DNA of 60,447 bases from Propionibacteriaceae bacterium (lineage in GTDB: Bacteria > Actinomycetota > Actinomycetes > Propionibacteriales > Propionibacteriaceae): positions 1-60,447 of the forward strand of contig JAUNVL010000006.1 of assembly GCA_030537675.1 (NCBI GenBank). Direction: 5' to 3'. The position numbers and the translations under genes are program-made. How positions within the stretch are numbered: the first letter of the stretch is position 1; every line of letters begins with the position of its first letter. The notes beneath the pieces are model-generated. The model was given only the letters and a program-made list of their open reading frames with translations. It was not told where the DNA came from and made no database searches. Below, piece after piece: positions 42,969 to 52,435 of the stretch.

Positions 42969-44347
42969 TGCGCGCTCCTCGCGTCGATCGTTGCTCTCGT
43001 CTGTTGCACAATCCCCAGCACCTCATCACGCAGCGCAGCCATCGTCGCTGCATCGCGAGCCTCCACGTTGAGGCGCAGCAATGGCTCGGTGTTGCTGGCC
43101 CGCAGGTTCAGCCACCAGTCTGCAGCATGGTTGGCCACGGTCAACCCGTCCATCCAGTCCTGTTCGCCACGGCCTGCGAAGGCAGCCGCGACGGCGTCCT
43201 GGCACGCGGCGGCATCCGCCACCTGCGAGTTGAGCTCCCCCGAGCGGTGGTGCGTGTCGAACTGCTCTGCCAACTGCGACAGGGGATGGCCGGAGGCACG
43301 CATCATCTCCAGGACGTGCAGGGCCGCGAGCATCCCTGTGTCGGCGAACCAGAAATCCCGGAAGTAGTAGTGCGCGGAGTGCTCGCCACCGAAAATGGCA
43401 TCGTGTTCGGCCATCAGCGCCTTCACGAAGGTGTGACCGACGCGGGAGATGATCACCTCGCCCTTGTCGCCGACGGCCTCCTTGACGGCCCAGGATGTGA
43501 TCTTGTTGATGACGATGCTGGCTCCGGGCTCCTTCTCCAGCTCGGCGAGAGCGATCATGGCGGTCACCACGGACGGATCCACCACGTCGCCCCGCTCGTC
43601 GATGATGAAGCAGCGGTCAGCGTCGCCGTCGAACACCAGACCGAGATCGGCGTCGTGGCCCATCACGGCGGCCTGCGCATCCAGGAGATTCTCCGGCTCC
43701 AGCGGGTTGGCCGGGTGGTTGGGGAACGTGCCGTCCAGCTCCAGGTAGAGCCCGATGACTTCGAGTCCCCTGCCCTCGAGCGCCTTGGCCACCGTGTGGC
43801 CGGCCATGCCGTTGCCCGCATCGATGACCACCTTGATCTCCCTGCCAAGGCCCACCGGGACGAGCTCGGTCAGCTTCGCGGCGTAGGCGTCGAGGACGTC
43901 CATCGAACGCAGCGAACCCCTCACGCTGGAACCCAGCGGGATGTCGGAGGCGACGTCCCGGAGGCGGGTGGTGAAGTCGGGGGCCACCGGGCGCGCGTCG
44001 GCCCCGCAGAACTTGATGCCGTTGTACTGCGCCGGGTTGTGGCTGGCGGTGAACTGGACGCCCGGCAGGGACAACCAGCCGGAGGCGAACCACAGCTGAT
44101 CGGTGGAGGTGAGTCCAAGGTCCACCACACTGGCGCCCGCGCGGCGTGCGCCGTCGGCGAAAGCGGCCGAGAGTTCCTCGCCCCCGGTACGCATGTCGCG
44201 GCCCATGACGAACTCCTGGCCGTCGAGCTGCAGGAGTTTCACGAACGCGGCACCCAACTGTCGCGCCCCCTCGGCGTCCCACTCCGGGGAGCTGCCCGTG
44301 AAGACACCACGGATGTCGTTGGCCTTGAAAATTCCCGGTGTGAGCAC
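42965..44347 (-). CDS. manB: Phosphomannomutase/phosphoglucomutase
   Basis: GTG 44347 gives 460 residues; the open frame upstream is not coding. The enzyme interconverts mannose-6-P and mannose-1-P, feeding the ManC step encoded at 53140. The four family signatures are present: FTASHNPAQYNGIKFCG with the phosphoserine, metal loop GLVFDGDADRC, sugar loop FGGEHSAHYYF, and phosphate-binding LRASNTEPLLRLNVEA. The product GDP-mannose would serve glycan synthesis in the envelope. Confidence 0.93.
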   Translation of the reverse strand: MLTPGIFKANDIRGVFTGSSPEWDAEGARQLGAAFVKLLQLDGQEFVMGRDMRTGGEELSAAFADGARRAGASVVDLGLTSTDQLWFASGWLSLPGVQFTASHNPAQYNGIKFCGADARPVAPDFTTRLRDVASDIPLGSSVRGSLRSMDVLDAYAAKLTELVPVGLGREIKVVIDAGNGMAGHTVAKALEGRGLEVIGLYLELDGTFPNHPANPLEPENLLDAQAAVMGHDADLGLVFDGDADRCFIIDERGDVVDPSVVTAMIALAELEKEPGASIVINKITSWAVKEAVGDKGEVIISRVGHTFVKALMAEHDAIFGGEHSAHYYFRDFWFADTGMLAALHVLEMMRASGHPLSQLAEQFDTHHRSGELNSQVADAAACQDAVAAAFAGRGEQDWMDGLTVANHAADWWLNLRASNTEPLLRLNVEARDAATMAALRDEVLGIVQQTRATIDARSAQ

Positions 44348-44357
44348 GAGGGCGAGC

Positions 44358-44720
44358 CTAGTCGAGAGTCCCCAGCAGGCGCAGGTGTCCGGCCGTGCGC
44401 AGGACTTCGGGTTCCAGCGGTACGGAGACGGCGTCGGGCTCCGGATCGTCGTGGCGCAATCCGATCTCCCGAACCGCATCAGCCAGCGCGAACAGATCAT
44501 CCGAGGGCATCCTCACGGGCGCCGCATCCTCCAGCGGAAGCCGGATCACCTCCCACCCACGAGGGACGCTCGTGCGGCGGGCATGTTCGGCACAGAGGTC
44601 AAACGTTCCCGGCACGTGGGAGCTCGTGAGCGGTCCCAGCACCGCGGTGGAATCCGCATAGGCATAGGTCATGGTCGCCACGGCGGGCGAGAGGCAGGCT
44701 GTCCGGGTACATCGACGCAC
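44358..44720 (-). CDS. DUF3499-family protein
   Basis: The 120-residue protein starts MRRCTRTACLSPAVATMTYA, has DLCAEHARRTSVPRGWEVIR and two Cys/His clusters typical of this actinobacterial zinc-ribbon-like family. Function is unknown; it sits next to manB and the Zincin-like gene in many actinobacteria. It ends 11 bases before the manB start. Confidence 0.85.
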   Translation of the reverse strand: MRRCTRTACLSPAVATMTYAYADSTAVLGPLTSSHVPGTFDLCAEHARRTSVPRGWEVIRLPLEDAAPVRMPSDDLFALADAVREIGLRHDDPEPDAVSVPLEPEVLRTAGHLRLLGTLD

Positions 44721-44757
44721 GCGATGAGGCTACCGGTGAAGTGACTAGAGTTGCGGC

Positions 44758-45195
44758 ATGCCACGCAGCAGGGATCGACATGGTCGCGGGATCCGCGGCC
44801 CACTCGCGCTGCCCCACACCTGGTCAAGCAGACCGGTCCCCCTGAGGCATCCCAGCCGGACCGACTTCTTCACGAGCTGCGTGACCGACGCCATGGCCGC
44901 CATCGCGGCGGTGAATCCGAGCGCGCTCGACGGCATCCTCGTGGGTGTCGAGGACGTGCCCCAGTGGTCCCCCACCTGGTCCGCGGACCGCGTGCCGATG
45001 TCGGCCGCGCTCGAGGGCACGTCGTCGACGAAGGCTCAGGTGGTGCTCTACGAGCGGCCACTGGAACACCGCGCGGCCAGCCGCGGCCAGCTGCGGCGCC
45101 TCGTGTACCGCACCATCGTGGAACAACTGAGTGCACTGACCGGCGCCAGCCCACAGGAGCTCACAGGGCTCGACGACTCCGACTGGCAGGACTGA
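44758..45195 (+). CDS. Zincin-like metallopeptidase-family protein, HExxH lost
   Basis: The 145-residue protein starts MPRSRDRHGRGIRGPLALP, a typical family start, and has VVLYERPLEHRAASRGQL. The helix that holds HExxH in active Zincin_1 enzymes reads VYRTIVEQLSALTG here, with no His or paired His/Glu, so metal-dependent peptidase activity is unlikely. As I recall, related actinobacterial proteins are already degenerate at this helix. Its 3' end overlaps the convergent membrane remnant by 35 bases. Confidence 0.7.
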   Translation: MPRSRDRHGRGIRGPLALPHTWSSRPVPLRHPSRTDFFTSCVTDAMAAIAAVNPSALDGILVGVEDVPQWSPTWSADRVPMSAALEGTSSTKAQVVLYERPLEHRAASRGQLRRLVYRTIVEQLSALTGASPQELTGLDDSDWQD

Positions 45196-45475
45196 ACCCG
45201 GACGCCGGGTCGGCACCCGGGGCGCGGGACAGCGGGTCCCCCACGGGAATCCGGCCCTCGTACGCCCCACCCCAGAGGGTGACTGCTGCGCCGCCGAGTG
45301 CGACCACGTAGAAGACACCGGAGACCAGCACCGCCCACTCGGAGATGCTGCTGCCGACGAACTCCAGCAGCAGGAACAACCACAGGGCAGCGGGCACCCA
45401 GCGGGGCACCACGCGGCTGCGGAAGAGCCCGACGGCCAGCACCAGGATGCCGAACACGGTACCGAGCAGGCCCAT
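45161..45475 (-). pseudogene. C-terminal remnant of an integral membrane protein
   Basis: From an unsupported ATG 45475 (no ribosome-binding site) the frame encodes three hydrophobic helices: GLLGTVFGILVLAVGLFRSR, WVPAALWLFLLLEFVGSSIS, and VLVSGVFYVVALGGAAVTLW, then a short polar tail. This is the end of a longer multi-TM protein; the expected N-terminal half is missing and the sequence runs into the histidine kinase gene on the other strand. The two truncated genes probably share a deletion junction near 45475-45500. Confidence 0.55.
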
Positions 45476-45497
45476 CGGCGCAGGTGCCGCGGTGGCG

Positions 45498-46298
45498 ATG
45501 CTCCTGTTCATCACCTGGCGGGTTCCGGCGCTGCAGGACACCACGGAAGTCTTCTTCCACTGGATGGTTTTCACGCTGGCCTGGAGCTTCGGATTCGGGC
45601 TGAGCACGCTCGAGAGGCGGGCGAGGGAATCGACGCAACGGGCCATCAACGTCGAGGTGTCCGCGTCCCAGCAAACGATGGCCGCCATCGCTGCGGAGCG
45701 GGCACGCATCGCGCGTGAACTGCACGACGTCGTGGCCCACTCGGTGAGCGTGATGGTGGTGCAGGCGGGGGCCGCACGGGAGATGGTCGACGACGACACG
45801 GACTACGTCCGCTCCGCCCTGGAGTCCATCCGCACCACGGGAACGGGGGCGCTCACTGAGCTGCGCAGGGTACTCGAGGTACTGCGCGCGGACGGCGAAC
45901 CCGGAGCGCTCACACCCCAGCCGGGCGCGGACGGGCTCGGCGCACTGGTGGAGGATGCCAGTCGCGGTGGACTCGCCGTGGTCCTGGTCGTCGAGGGGAG
46001 ACCCCACACACTTCCTGCAGGGCTCGACCTGGCCATCTACCGGATCGTGCAGGAGGCGTTGACGAACGTGCGCCGGCACGCGTCCGCCACCCGCGCCAGA
46101 GTCCTGTTGAGCTACGCGGATGACCACGTCGCCGTGGAGGTGCGCGACGACGGCGTGGGCATGGCGCCGTCGTCGTTGGTCGACGGGCACGGACTCATCG
46201 GGATGCGGGAGCGCACCGACCTGTACGGCGGTCACCTCGAGACGCAATCCGATGGTGGTTTCACCGTCCGCGCGGTGCTGCCGATGGCATCGCCATGA
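45498..46298 (+). CDS. Histidine kinase (NarL-type partner), N-terminally shortened
   Basis: From ATG 45498 this gives 266 residues (GTG 45492 adds 2). Only one or two TMs remain (AMLLFITWRVPAL; FFHWMVFTLAWSFGFGL), fewer than the usual four to six of this class. A HisKA_3 domain follows with the phospho-His in ARIARELHDVVAHSVSVMVV, then a HATPase with EALTNVRRHA, DDGVGM and GHGLIGMRERTDLYGG. Its stop overlaps the response regulator by 4 bases. Signalling may survive, but sensing could be altered by the loss of the N terminus. Confidence 0.85.
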   Translation: MLLFITWRVPALQDTTEVFFHWMVFTLAWSFGFGLSTLERRARESTQRAINVEVSASQQTMAAIAAERARIARELHDVVAHSVSVMVVQAGAAREMVDDDTDYVRSALESIRTTGTGALTELRRVLEVLRADGEPGALTPQPGADGLGALVEDASRGGLAVVLVVEGRPHTLPAGLDLAIYRIVQEALTNVRRHASATRARVLLSYADDHVAVEVRDDGVGMAPSSLVDGHGLIGMRERTDLYGGHLETQSDGGFTVRAVLPMASP

Positions 46299-46978
46299 CC
46301 GGGCACCAGGGAGCGCGCAGTCTGCGTGTTCTGGTCGTCGACGACCAGGAACTGGTCCGCTCCGGATTCGCGTTGATCCTCCAGAAGGCGGGCATGGAGG
46401 TGGTGGGCCAGGCCGGAGACGGGGTGGCAGCACTCGTCATGGCCAGGGAAACCCTCCCCGACGTCGTCCTCATGGACGTGCGGATGCCACGCATGGACGG
46501 GATCGAGGCCACCCGGCGCCTCGTGTCGTCGGCTCCGGAGGTCCGGGTGCTGGCACTCACCACGTTCGACCTTGACGAGTACATCTACGCCGCCGTCCAG
46601 GCTGGGGCGAGCGGATTCCTCCTCAAGGATGTGTCGCCGGAGGACCTGGTGCACGCAGTCCGCGTGGTGGCACGCGGCGACGCAATGCTGGCTCCCTCCC
46701 TGACGCGCAGACTCCTCGACCGCTTCGTCCCAACCCCGCCACCGGGCAGCATTCCCGCCAGCCTGACGACGCTCTCGGAACGAGAACTCACCGTCGCCCG
46801 GTTGGTTGCACGGGGCCTGTCGAACGCCGAGATCGGAGCCGAGTTGTTCCTCAGCGAGGCGACCGTGAAGACGTATGTATCGCGCCTGCTCACCAAGCTG
46901 GATCTGCGGGACAGGGTCCAGATCACCGTCATGGCCTACGAAACGGGCCTCGTGAGGGCCGGAGGGGCCGCCGGGTGA
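46295..46978 (+). CDS. NarL/LuxR-family response regulator
   Basis: The 227-residue protein has a receiver domain with acidic pocket VVDDQELVRSGFAL, phosphoacceptor Asp in VVLMDVRMPRMDGIEATRRL, conserved Thr (LALTTFDLDEYIY) and Lys (FLLKDVSPEDL). A C-terminal LuxR HTH (LSERELTVARLVARGLSNAE, LFLSEATVKTYVSRLLTKL) follows. It is paired with the histidine kinase by a 4-base overlap. Target genes are unknown. Confidence 0.95.
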   Translation: MTGHQGARSLRVLVVDDQELVRSGFALILQKAGMEVVGQAGDGVAALVMARETLPDVVLMDVRMPRMDGIEATRRLVSSAPEVRVLALTTFDLDEYIYAAVQAGASGFLLKDVSPEDLVHAVRVVARGDAMLAPSLTRRLLDRFVPTPPPGSIPASLTTLSERELTVARLVARGLSNAEIGAELFLSEATVKTYVSRLLTKLDLRDRVQITVMAYETGLVRAGGAAG

Positions 46979-47039
46979 ATCTGCGGCTGAGCTGCACCCG
47001 CCGCCGGGCCTGTGAGGCCACTGCCATGTGGGTGCACCG

Positions 47040-47777
47040 CTAGGCGAGGACGGCGCTCACACCCCACGCGAGAACGGGGGCGATGGCCAGCGCCGGCAGC
47101 ATGTCGGCGACGCGGATGTCACGGATTTCCAGCAACCTCAGCCCGAGTCCGATGAGGATCACCCCACCGGTGGCCTCCAGGAGGTCCACCTGCAGCGGCG
47201 TCAGGAATCCACCCAGCAGGAAGGCGGCCAGCGTCAGACCTCCCTGGATGATGCCGACCGCGGCCGCCGAGAAGAGCACGCCCACGCCGAGGCTGGCCGC
47301 GAACGCGATGGAGGCGAAGCCGTCGAGCACCGACTTCACCAGCAGCTGCTGAGAACCGAGCCCGAGTCCGTCGGAGATGGAGCCCATGATGGTCAGCGGT
47401 CCAACGCAGAACACCAGCACCGGGGTGATCAGCCCCTCCACGAAGTGTTGCGAGCCCTGTTTGCCGAAGCGGCCCCGGAGGTGCTCCGCACCACGCTCCA
47501 GTTGTTCGGTCAGCCGCAGCCAGGACCCGAGCAGCGCCCCCGGCAGCAGCGCCCCCAGCACCACGAGCAGCCCCACCCCTTTGCCCAGTGCGGCGACGAC
47601 GGCGTCGCTGTTCATGGACAGGCACGCGAAGATGCCGATGACGATCGTGACCAGGCCGAGGCAGTCGGTGACCAGGGAGCGGGTGCGGGTGGGCAACCGG
47701 TTGCCCACCAACAACCCCAGTGAGGCTCCCGCCACAACGGTGAGCACGTTGACGAGCGTGCCGAATCCAATGAACAC
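47040..47777 (-). CDS. DUF554-family membrane protein
   Basis: The 245-residue protein has about seven TMs and the DUF554 pattern: FIGFGTLVNVLTVVAGASLG at the start, then ITPVLVFCVGPLTIMGSISD and LLVKSVLDGFASIAFAASLG. Members are proposed transporters of unknown substrate (YdfK-like). It ends 61 bases from the response regulator end, convergent. Confidence 0.9.
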   Translation of the reverse strand: MFIGFGTLVNVLTVVAGASLGLLVGNRLPTRTRSLVTDCLGLVTIVIGIFACLSMNSDAVVAALGKGVGLLVVLGALLPGALLGSWLRLTEQLERGAEHLRGRFGKQGSQHFVEGLITPVLVFCVGPLTIMGSISDGLGLGSQQLLVKSVLDGFASIAFAASLGVGVLFSAAAVGIIQGGLTLAAFLLGGFLTPLQVDLLEATGGVILIGLGLRLLEIRDIRVADMLPALAIAPVLAWGVSAVLA

Positions 47778-47803
47778 CGAAACTCGTGCCGCCCGTCAGT
47801 TCC

Positions 47804-49069
47804 TCATCGCAGCGTGGGCGCGATCTCGGCGTCAACCGGTTCGACGACCGGCGCCAGCGTCGATGTCAGTCCAATGACGCTCACTCCTGTGACGGTGTCG
47901 GTGATGGCGCCGAACAGCGCCACGCTGGACGTCACAGAGACCGCCTGTCCGCGGGGAGCGGTGGGCTCCAGTGGCGTGGAGAGAGTGGTGCCGGCAGGAA
48001 TGGTGGCCGTGGTGGTGGCCTGTTCGCCCCCGATCACGTCCACGGCGATGGTGACGGCCGCATCGGATTCGCCGGGGTTGGAGAGTTGCAGGACGCCGCC
48101 AGCGGGCCCGAAGGCGCCCAGCGCCTCGGCCGTGCCCACGGGTGAGGCGAATGCCAGGTCTGTGTCATCGCCCGTGGACACTCCGACGGCGACGTCGACG
48201 TCGGCGGTGACGCGCAGGCCCGTCGCCTCCCCCGCGAGTGAGGCGGCGAGGTCGACGGCGATGACGCTGTGGGCCGGCACGGAGACACCTGTTCCGCCCT
48301 CGGGCTGGTAGGCCAGGCTCATCCCCTGGGCGAGGACCTCGACGGCGGCACGCTCATTGCCGGGGTTGGCGATCAGCAGGGTGGCCACGGTGGCGTCCTG
48401 TGGGATCCCGGCCAGGAAATGTTCGGTGCCGGGCGCCGCGGACTGCGCTGCGTCACGAGTCTGCAGTGTGTCGGTGCGCGCCACCACGGTGGCGCGGCCG
48501 CGGCTGGCGCGGTACTCCACCGCCACGGGCCCATCCTGTTCCACGAGTACCGACAGGGCGATGGTGCGGCTGGAGCGCGGAGCCACGGCGATCCCGCGTG
48601 CGCCGAGCGCCACGATCTCCCCGCCGCTGCCGTAGAGATTCAGGTCGACCACGGCCTCGGACGCGTCCGGGTTGAGGATGATCAGGTCGGTCCCAGCAGC
48701 GCCGGGCAGGACGATCGTGCCCTGCGAGCGGGGCTCGCCACACGGCACCCAGGCGCGGGTGTCCGACTCCTCGACGAGCATTCCTCCCATGAGCGTGTGT
48801 CCGCCCCGGATCACGGAGGCCGTTTCCTGGTCCTCCAGCATTGTTGGCCCCGATGCCGCGGTGTCGTCCCGACCCAGTGTTGCGATCGCGTCTGCGCCGT
48901 TGACGAAGAGGCTTCCGCCCTCCCCCATGGCCGCGCACACCAACTTGGAGGTCACCGGTGGGACCACCTCCAGCGTGCGGGGCAGCGGGGTGGCGGGCAG
49001 GAACGTGAGCGCCAGCCCGGCGCCCACGGCGAGCAGGAGGGCCATCAGGGTGATGAGGTTGCGCTTCAT
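47804..49069 (-). CDS. DUF5719-family envelope protein
   Basis: ATG 49069 gives 421 residues and overlaps the GT2 stop by 4 bases. A signal or anchor helix (ITLMALLLAVGAGLALTFLP) is followed by beta-rich exported repeats with lines such as LIILNPDASEAVVDLNLYGS and LLIANPGNERAAVEVLAQG. DUF5719 proteins are found next to large GT2 genes in actinobacteria; a role in envelope glycan assembly is inferred from that. Confidence 0.88.
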   Translation of the reverse strand: MKRNLITLMALLLAVGAGLALTFLPATPLPRTLEVVPPVTSKLVCAAMGEGGSLFVNGADAIATLGRDDTAASGPTMLEDQETASVIRGGHTLMGGMLVEESDTRAWVPCGEPRSQGTIVLPGAAGTDLIILNPDASEAVVDLNLYGSGGEIVALGARGIAVAPRSSRTIALSVLVEQDGPVAVEYRASRGRATVVARTDTLQTRDAAQSAAPGTEHFLAGIPQDATVATLLIANPGNERAAVEVLAQGMSLAYQPEGGTGVSVPAHSVIAVDLAASLAGEATGLRVTADVDVAVGVSTGDDTDLAFASPVGTAEALGAFGPAGGVLQLSNPGESDAAVTIAVDVIGGEQATTTATIPAGTTLSTPLEPTAPRGQAVSVTSSVALFGAITDTVTGVSVIGLTSTLAPVVEPVDAEIAPTLR

Positions 49070-52000
49070 TCGCGTTCCCTTCGCGCGGAGGTTGCGCTCC
49101 CCAGCGTGGGGGCGAGCAACGTGAGGATGGCCAGAGCCACCACCACCTGCCATCCGAACGCCGCCCACGTGTTGCGCAGCCCCCAGGCGAGATCGCCGCC
49201 CAGTTCTGCCGGCACCGTGAACGTCACGGGCGGCCTCTCGGGACTCAGGTCCAGGTCGACGCCATTGACGCTGGCCCACCACCGCGGGTCCGCCTCCTCC
49301 GCCAGGACGAGGTGGCGCTCAGACGGCTTGGCCTCGGCGGATCCGTCGATCACCGGGGTGCTGGTCTGTGACTCGACGATTCTGAGCCGGCTGGGCAGTC
49401 CGGCGACGGTCCACACCGCGTCGCCCTCGCGCACCGCCGCCCGCGTCAGTCCCGGCGCGTTGCCGACACTGGCGAGGTCCTCCTCGCTGAATCCGCCCAT
49501 GTACACGTGGCTGACGCCGAGCCGGGTGAGTTGCGTGGCCAGGTCCTCAGGCACCATGCCTGCGCCCAGGGATTGGACGAGCGTCCCGAATTCGTCGGCA
49601 AAGGCGCCACCGAGTTCGCGTTCACCGCTTCCCCACTGGGGTTGACGGGCATCGACGGCGTTCCAGTCCAGCCCGCCGGCCGAGCGTTGCTGCAGCATGA
49701 GGACGCGCGTTGCACGTTCGGAGTCCATGACGTCGCGCACGTACCCGGGGAGCTGGCTCGAGGAGGGTCCCACCGGACCCTGGAAGCCCACGAAGGCCCA
49801 CGACCCCGCGGCCAGCACACCCAGCGCCACGAGGGCGGACGTCACCCCGCGCACCCGCCGGCTGGCCGTTTCAGCATCGTCCCGGACGCGCAACGGCACC
49901 AGAGCGGGCACCAGCAGTGCGGCCACCACGAGCAACGCCCAGCCGGACAGCAACGCCCGGGCCTGTCCACCGTTGGTGGCAAGCGCCACCTTGGAGGACA
50001 GCACACCGGCCACCAGCGGCACGGCGATGCAAGCGACCATCACGAGGCGGTGGCGAAGCCGTCGGACGTGCAGCAGGCCGAAGACGGCGACGAGCCAGAG
50101 CCCGCCGAAGAAGATCACGTTGATCCACGGGGGTATGCCCGAGGGGAGGATGCGTCCGGCCAGGAGCGCGAACCCTGCGGGAGGGAAGTCCGGCCATGCC
50201 AGCGGATCCGCACCCATCAGGAGCCGCGCGGGCCAACGCAGCAGGGTCGGCAGCCAGGGAGCCATGAAGAGCCAGGGCAATCCCACGGCGATCGCCGCAT
50301 CCCGCCAGCGGCGACGACGCACGGGTGCCCACACGGCCGCGGCCACGGTGGCGATGACCAGTGCCACGGGCCACGCGGCTGAGGTGAGGAGGAGCCAGAA
50401 TGCGACGGCCGCGGGGCTGCGGAGTCGCTCGGGGCCGACGGAGTTGTCGAGGGTGAGGCGATGGATGCTGCGCGCCAACAGGGGGCCTGTGATGGCCAGG
50501 GCCATGCCGGATAGATCCCCGGCACCCACGATTCCCAGCAGGAGAACGGCACCCGCCCAGGCACCGGCACCTGCCGCAGCAGCGCGGGCGTCGAGTTCCA
50601 GCGAGCGCAGGAGCAGCAGCGCCGCGACGCCTGCCAATGCCGGAAGCAGCACGAGTCCCGCCACCGCGAACCAGCCGGGCGAGGCGAACACGAACGTCGA
50701 GAAGAATGCTGCCAGCAGCAGCCATGGCGCATTGTTGCCAGCGACGCCCGCGGTGGGCCGCAGGTACGCGTCCCATGCAGCGCTCAGAGAGGAGGGTGCC
50801 GGCAGCATTCCGCCGCCCGCCACCCCCGTCGCGCCGAGCAGGGTCCGTCCCGCCGCGAGTCCTACCACGACGAGTACTGCGAGCAGCACCAGGATCGGGG
50901 ACAGCAGCACGCGCTTCTGGGACTGGGCACCGGCGAAGTCATCGCCCGTCAATTCATCCAGGCTGGTCTCGCCTCCGGTGGAGATCAGACCGCGGTAGCG
51001 TTGCGTCGCACTGTTGCCCACCCGGTCGATGCTGTGCCGCAGGGACCAGAACCGGCCCGGCAGCAGGTCTGTGTCGACGCGGTCCGCGGAAGTCGCGGCG
51101 GCACGCGCCCTCAGCGCCGTCGTGGCCTGGGGAGTCGCGGCGAAAGTACGTGCCGCGCTCAGTTCGGCCCTGGCCAGCTTCGGGGACTTGCCCAGCAGGA
51201 AACCCAGCGCACGCACTCCGCTCCCGGCGAGCAGTCGTGTTCGACCGGCAGGTTTCCTGCCGCGGGACGCCACCACCCTCAGGGCTGCCAGGCGGTCCGA
51301 CTCGTGAGAACCGATCTCCGGTGAGGTGACGCGCTCCCCCTTGCGGCCGGCCTGGCGATGGGTCAGCGCAGCCTGCGGCCACGTCGTGACGAGGTGTCCG
51401 GCCTGGTTGGCCCTCCATCCGAGGTCGACGCCGTCTCGGTGCAGTGGCAGTTCGGGAGCGAGGCCACCCAACTCCCGCCACACGTCGCCCCGCACCAGCA
51501 TCCCTGCGGTGGAACCGCCGAGCACGGGCTCGGGCTCGAGTTGATGCTGGTCGATGTCACCCTCGTCCACCGCCGACACGCGACGGCCGCTGCGACTGAT
51601 GGACTGGCCGGCCTCCAGTAGCGTTTCCGGGTAGTTTCTCCGGCGCGGTTGCAAGAGCTTGGGAACCACGATGGCTGCCCCGGTGCGCGAGGCGCCATCC
51701 AGCAGGTCCCCCAACGTGTGGGGAAAGGGTGAGGAGTCGTCGTGGAGGAGCCACACCCATTCCGGTTCGTCGTCGCCGAGAGCGGCCGCGACTGCCGTGC
51801 CGAATCCCTCATTGGTCCGCATGGTGACGACGGCGTCCACCACACCTTCGTCGGCAGCACGTGCCAGCAGGATGGGGTCGTCATCGGTGGAGGCGTTGTC
51901 GACGGCGATGATCCGCCCGGGTGGGGGGTCCAGTCGTGCCAGGGCCAGGAGTTGGCGCCCGAGCCACGGGCGCCCGTTGTGCACCACCATCACGGCCGTG

Positions 52001-52134
52001 ACAGTCGCCGGATCGATGTGGGGATGCCCGCTCTCCACGTCGTCAGGATCGAGCCACGCCCACAGGTCGTCGACAGGTTGCGCTTCCTGCGGTTCCTCGG
52101 TCAACGTTTCGCCTCCTGGGATCGCGATGTCCAC
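49066..52134 (-). CDS. Large GT2 glycosyltransferase with multi-TM C-terminal domain
   Basis: The 1,022-residue protein has a GT-A domain (residues about 45-330): VTAVMVVHNGRPWLGRQLLA, IIAVDNASTDDDPILL, acid motif VWLLHDDSSPF, and acceptor motif DGVDLGWRANQAGH. A linker leads to 10 or more TMs at about 415-780 and an exported end. The plan fits actinobacterial GT2 enzymes that add sugars to lipid-linked or surface glycans. It is coupled with DUF5719 and follows whiB by 22 bases on the same strand. Confidence 0.92.
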   Translation of the reverse strand: MDIAIPGGETLTEEPQEAQPVDDLWAWLDPDDVESGHPHIDPATVTAVMVVHNGRPWLGRQLLALARLDPPPGRIIAVDNASTDDDPILLARAADEGVVDAVVTMRTNEGFGTAVAAALGDDEPEWVWLLHDDSSPFPHTLGDLLDGASRTGAAIVVPKLLQPRRRNYPETLLEAGQSISRSGRRVSAVDEGDIDQHQLEPEPVLGGSTAGMLVRGDVWRELGGLAPELPLHRDGVDLGWRANQAGHLVTTWPQAALTHRQAGRKGERVTSPEIGSHESDRLAALRVVASRGRKPAGRTRLLAGSGVRALGFLLGKSPKLARAELSAARTFAATPQATTALRARAAATSADRVDTDLLPGRFWSLRHSIDRVGNSATQRYRGLISTGGETSLDELTGDDFAGAQSQKRVLLSPILVLLAVLVVVGLAAGRTLLGATGVAGGGMLPAPSSLSAAWDAYLRPTAGVAGNNAPWLLLAAFFSTFVFASPGWFAVAGLVLLPALAGVAALLLLRSLELDARAAAAGAGAWAGAVLLLGIVGAGDLSGMALAITGPLLARSIHRLTLDNSVGPERLRSPAAVAFWLLLTSAAWPVALVIATVAAAVWAPVRRRRWRDAAIAVGLPWLFMAPWLPTLLRWPARLLMGADPLAWPDFPPAGFALLAGRILPSGIPPWINVIFFGGLWLVAVFGLLHVRRLRHRLVMVACIAVPLVAGVLSSKVALATNGGQARALLSGWALLVVAALLVPALVPLRVRDDAETASRRVRGVTSALVALGVLAAGSWAFVGFQGPVGPSSSQLPGYVRDVMDSERATRVLMLQQRSAGGLDWNAVDARQPQWGSGERELGGAFADEFGTLVQSLGAGMVPEDLATQLTRLGVSHVYMGGFSEEDLASVGNAPGLTRAAVREGDAVWTVAGLPSRLRIVESQTSTPVIDGSAEAKPSERHLVLAEEADPRWWASVNGVDLDLSPERPPVTFTVPAELGGDLAWGLRNTWAAFGWQVVVALAILTLLAPTLGSATSARRERE

Positions 52135-52156
52135 GACCGACGATATCGCAGGCGGG

Positions 52157-52414
52157 TCAGACGACCTCGCGCCTCAACTTTCGCCGCTCCCGTTCGGACA
52201 GTCCACCCCAGATGCCGAATCTCTCGTCATTGCCCAGTGCGTACTCGAGGCACTCGGTCCTGACGGTGCACCCCTGGCACACCCGCTTGGCCTCGCGTGT
52301 GGAGCCACCCTTCTCGGGGAAGAATGCCTCCGGGTCGGTCTGCGCGCACAGTGCCTCTTCCTGCCAGGCGAACGCACCGTCATTTTCCATCACCAACGTC
52401 AAGCTTGTCTCCAT
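52157..52414 (-). CDS. WhiB-family iron-sulfur regulator (WhiB2-like)
   Basis: ATG 52414 after an AGGGGGG site gives 85 residues. The four cluster cysteines are Cys (EALCAQTDPEAFFPEKGGS), then VCQGCTVRTECLEYAL, followed by the G[V/I]WGG turn (FGIWGGLSERERRKLRRE) and a basic tail. WhiB2 homologues control septation and division. A good -10/-35 promoter with a palindrome lies upstream. The neighbouring GT2, ManC and LCP genes fit the usual whiB2 locus. Confidence 0.93.
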   Translation of the reverse strand: METSLTLVMENDGAFAWQEEALCAQTDPEAFFPEKGGSTREAKRVCQGCTVRTECLEYALGNDERFGIWGGLSERERRKLRREVV

Positions 52415-52435
52415 GTTGCCCCCCTTCTGCGTCGA

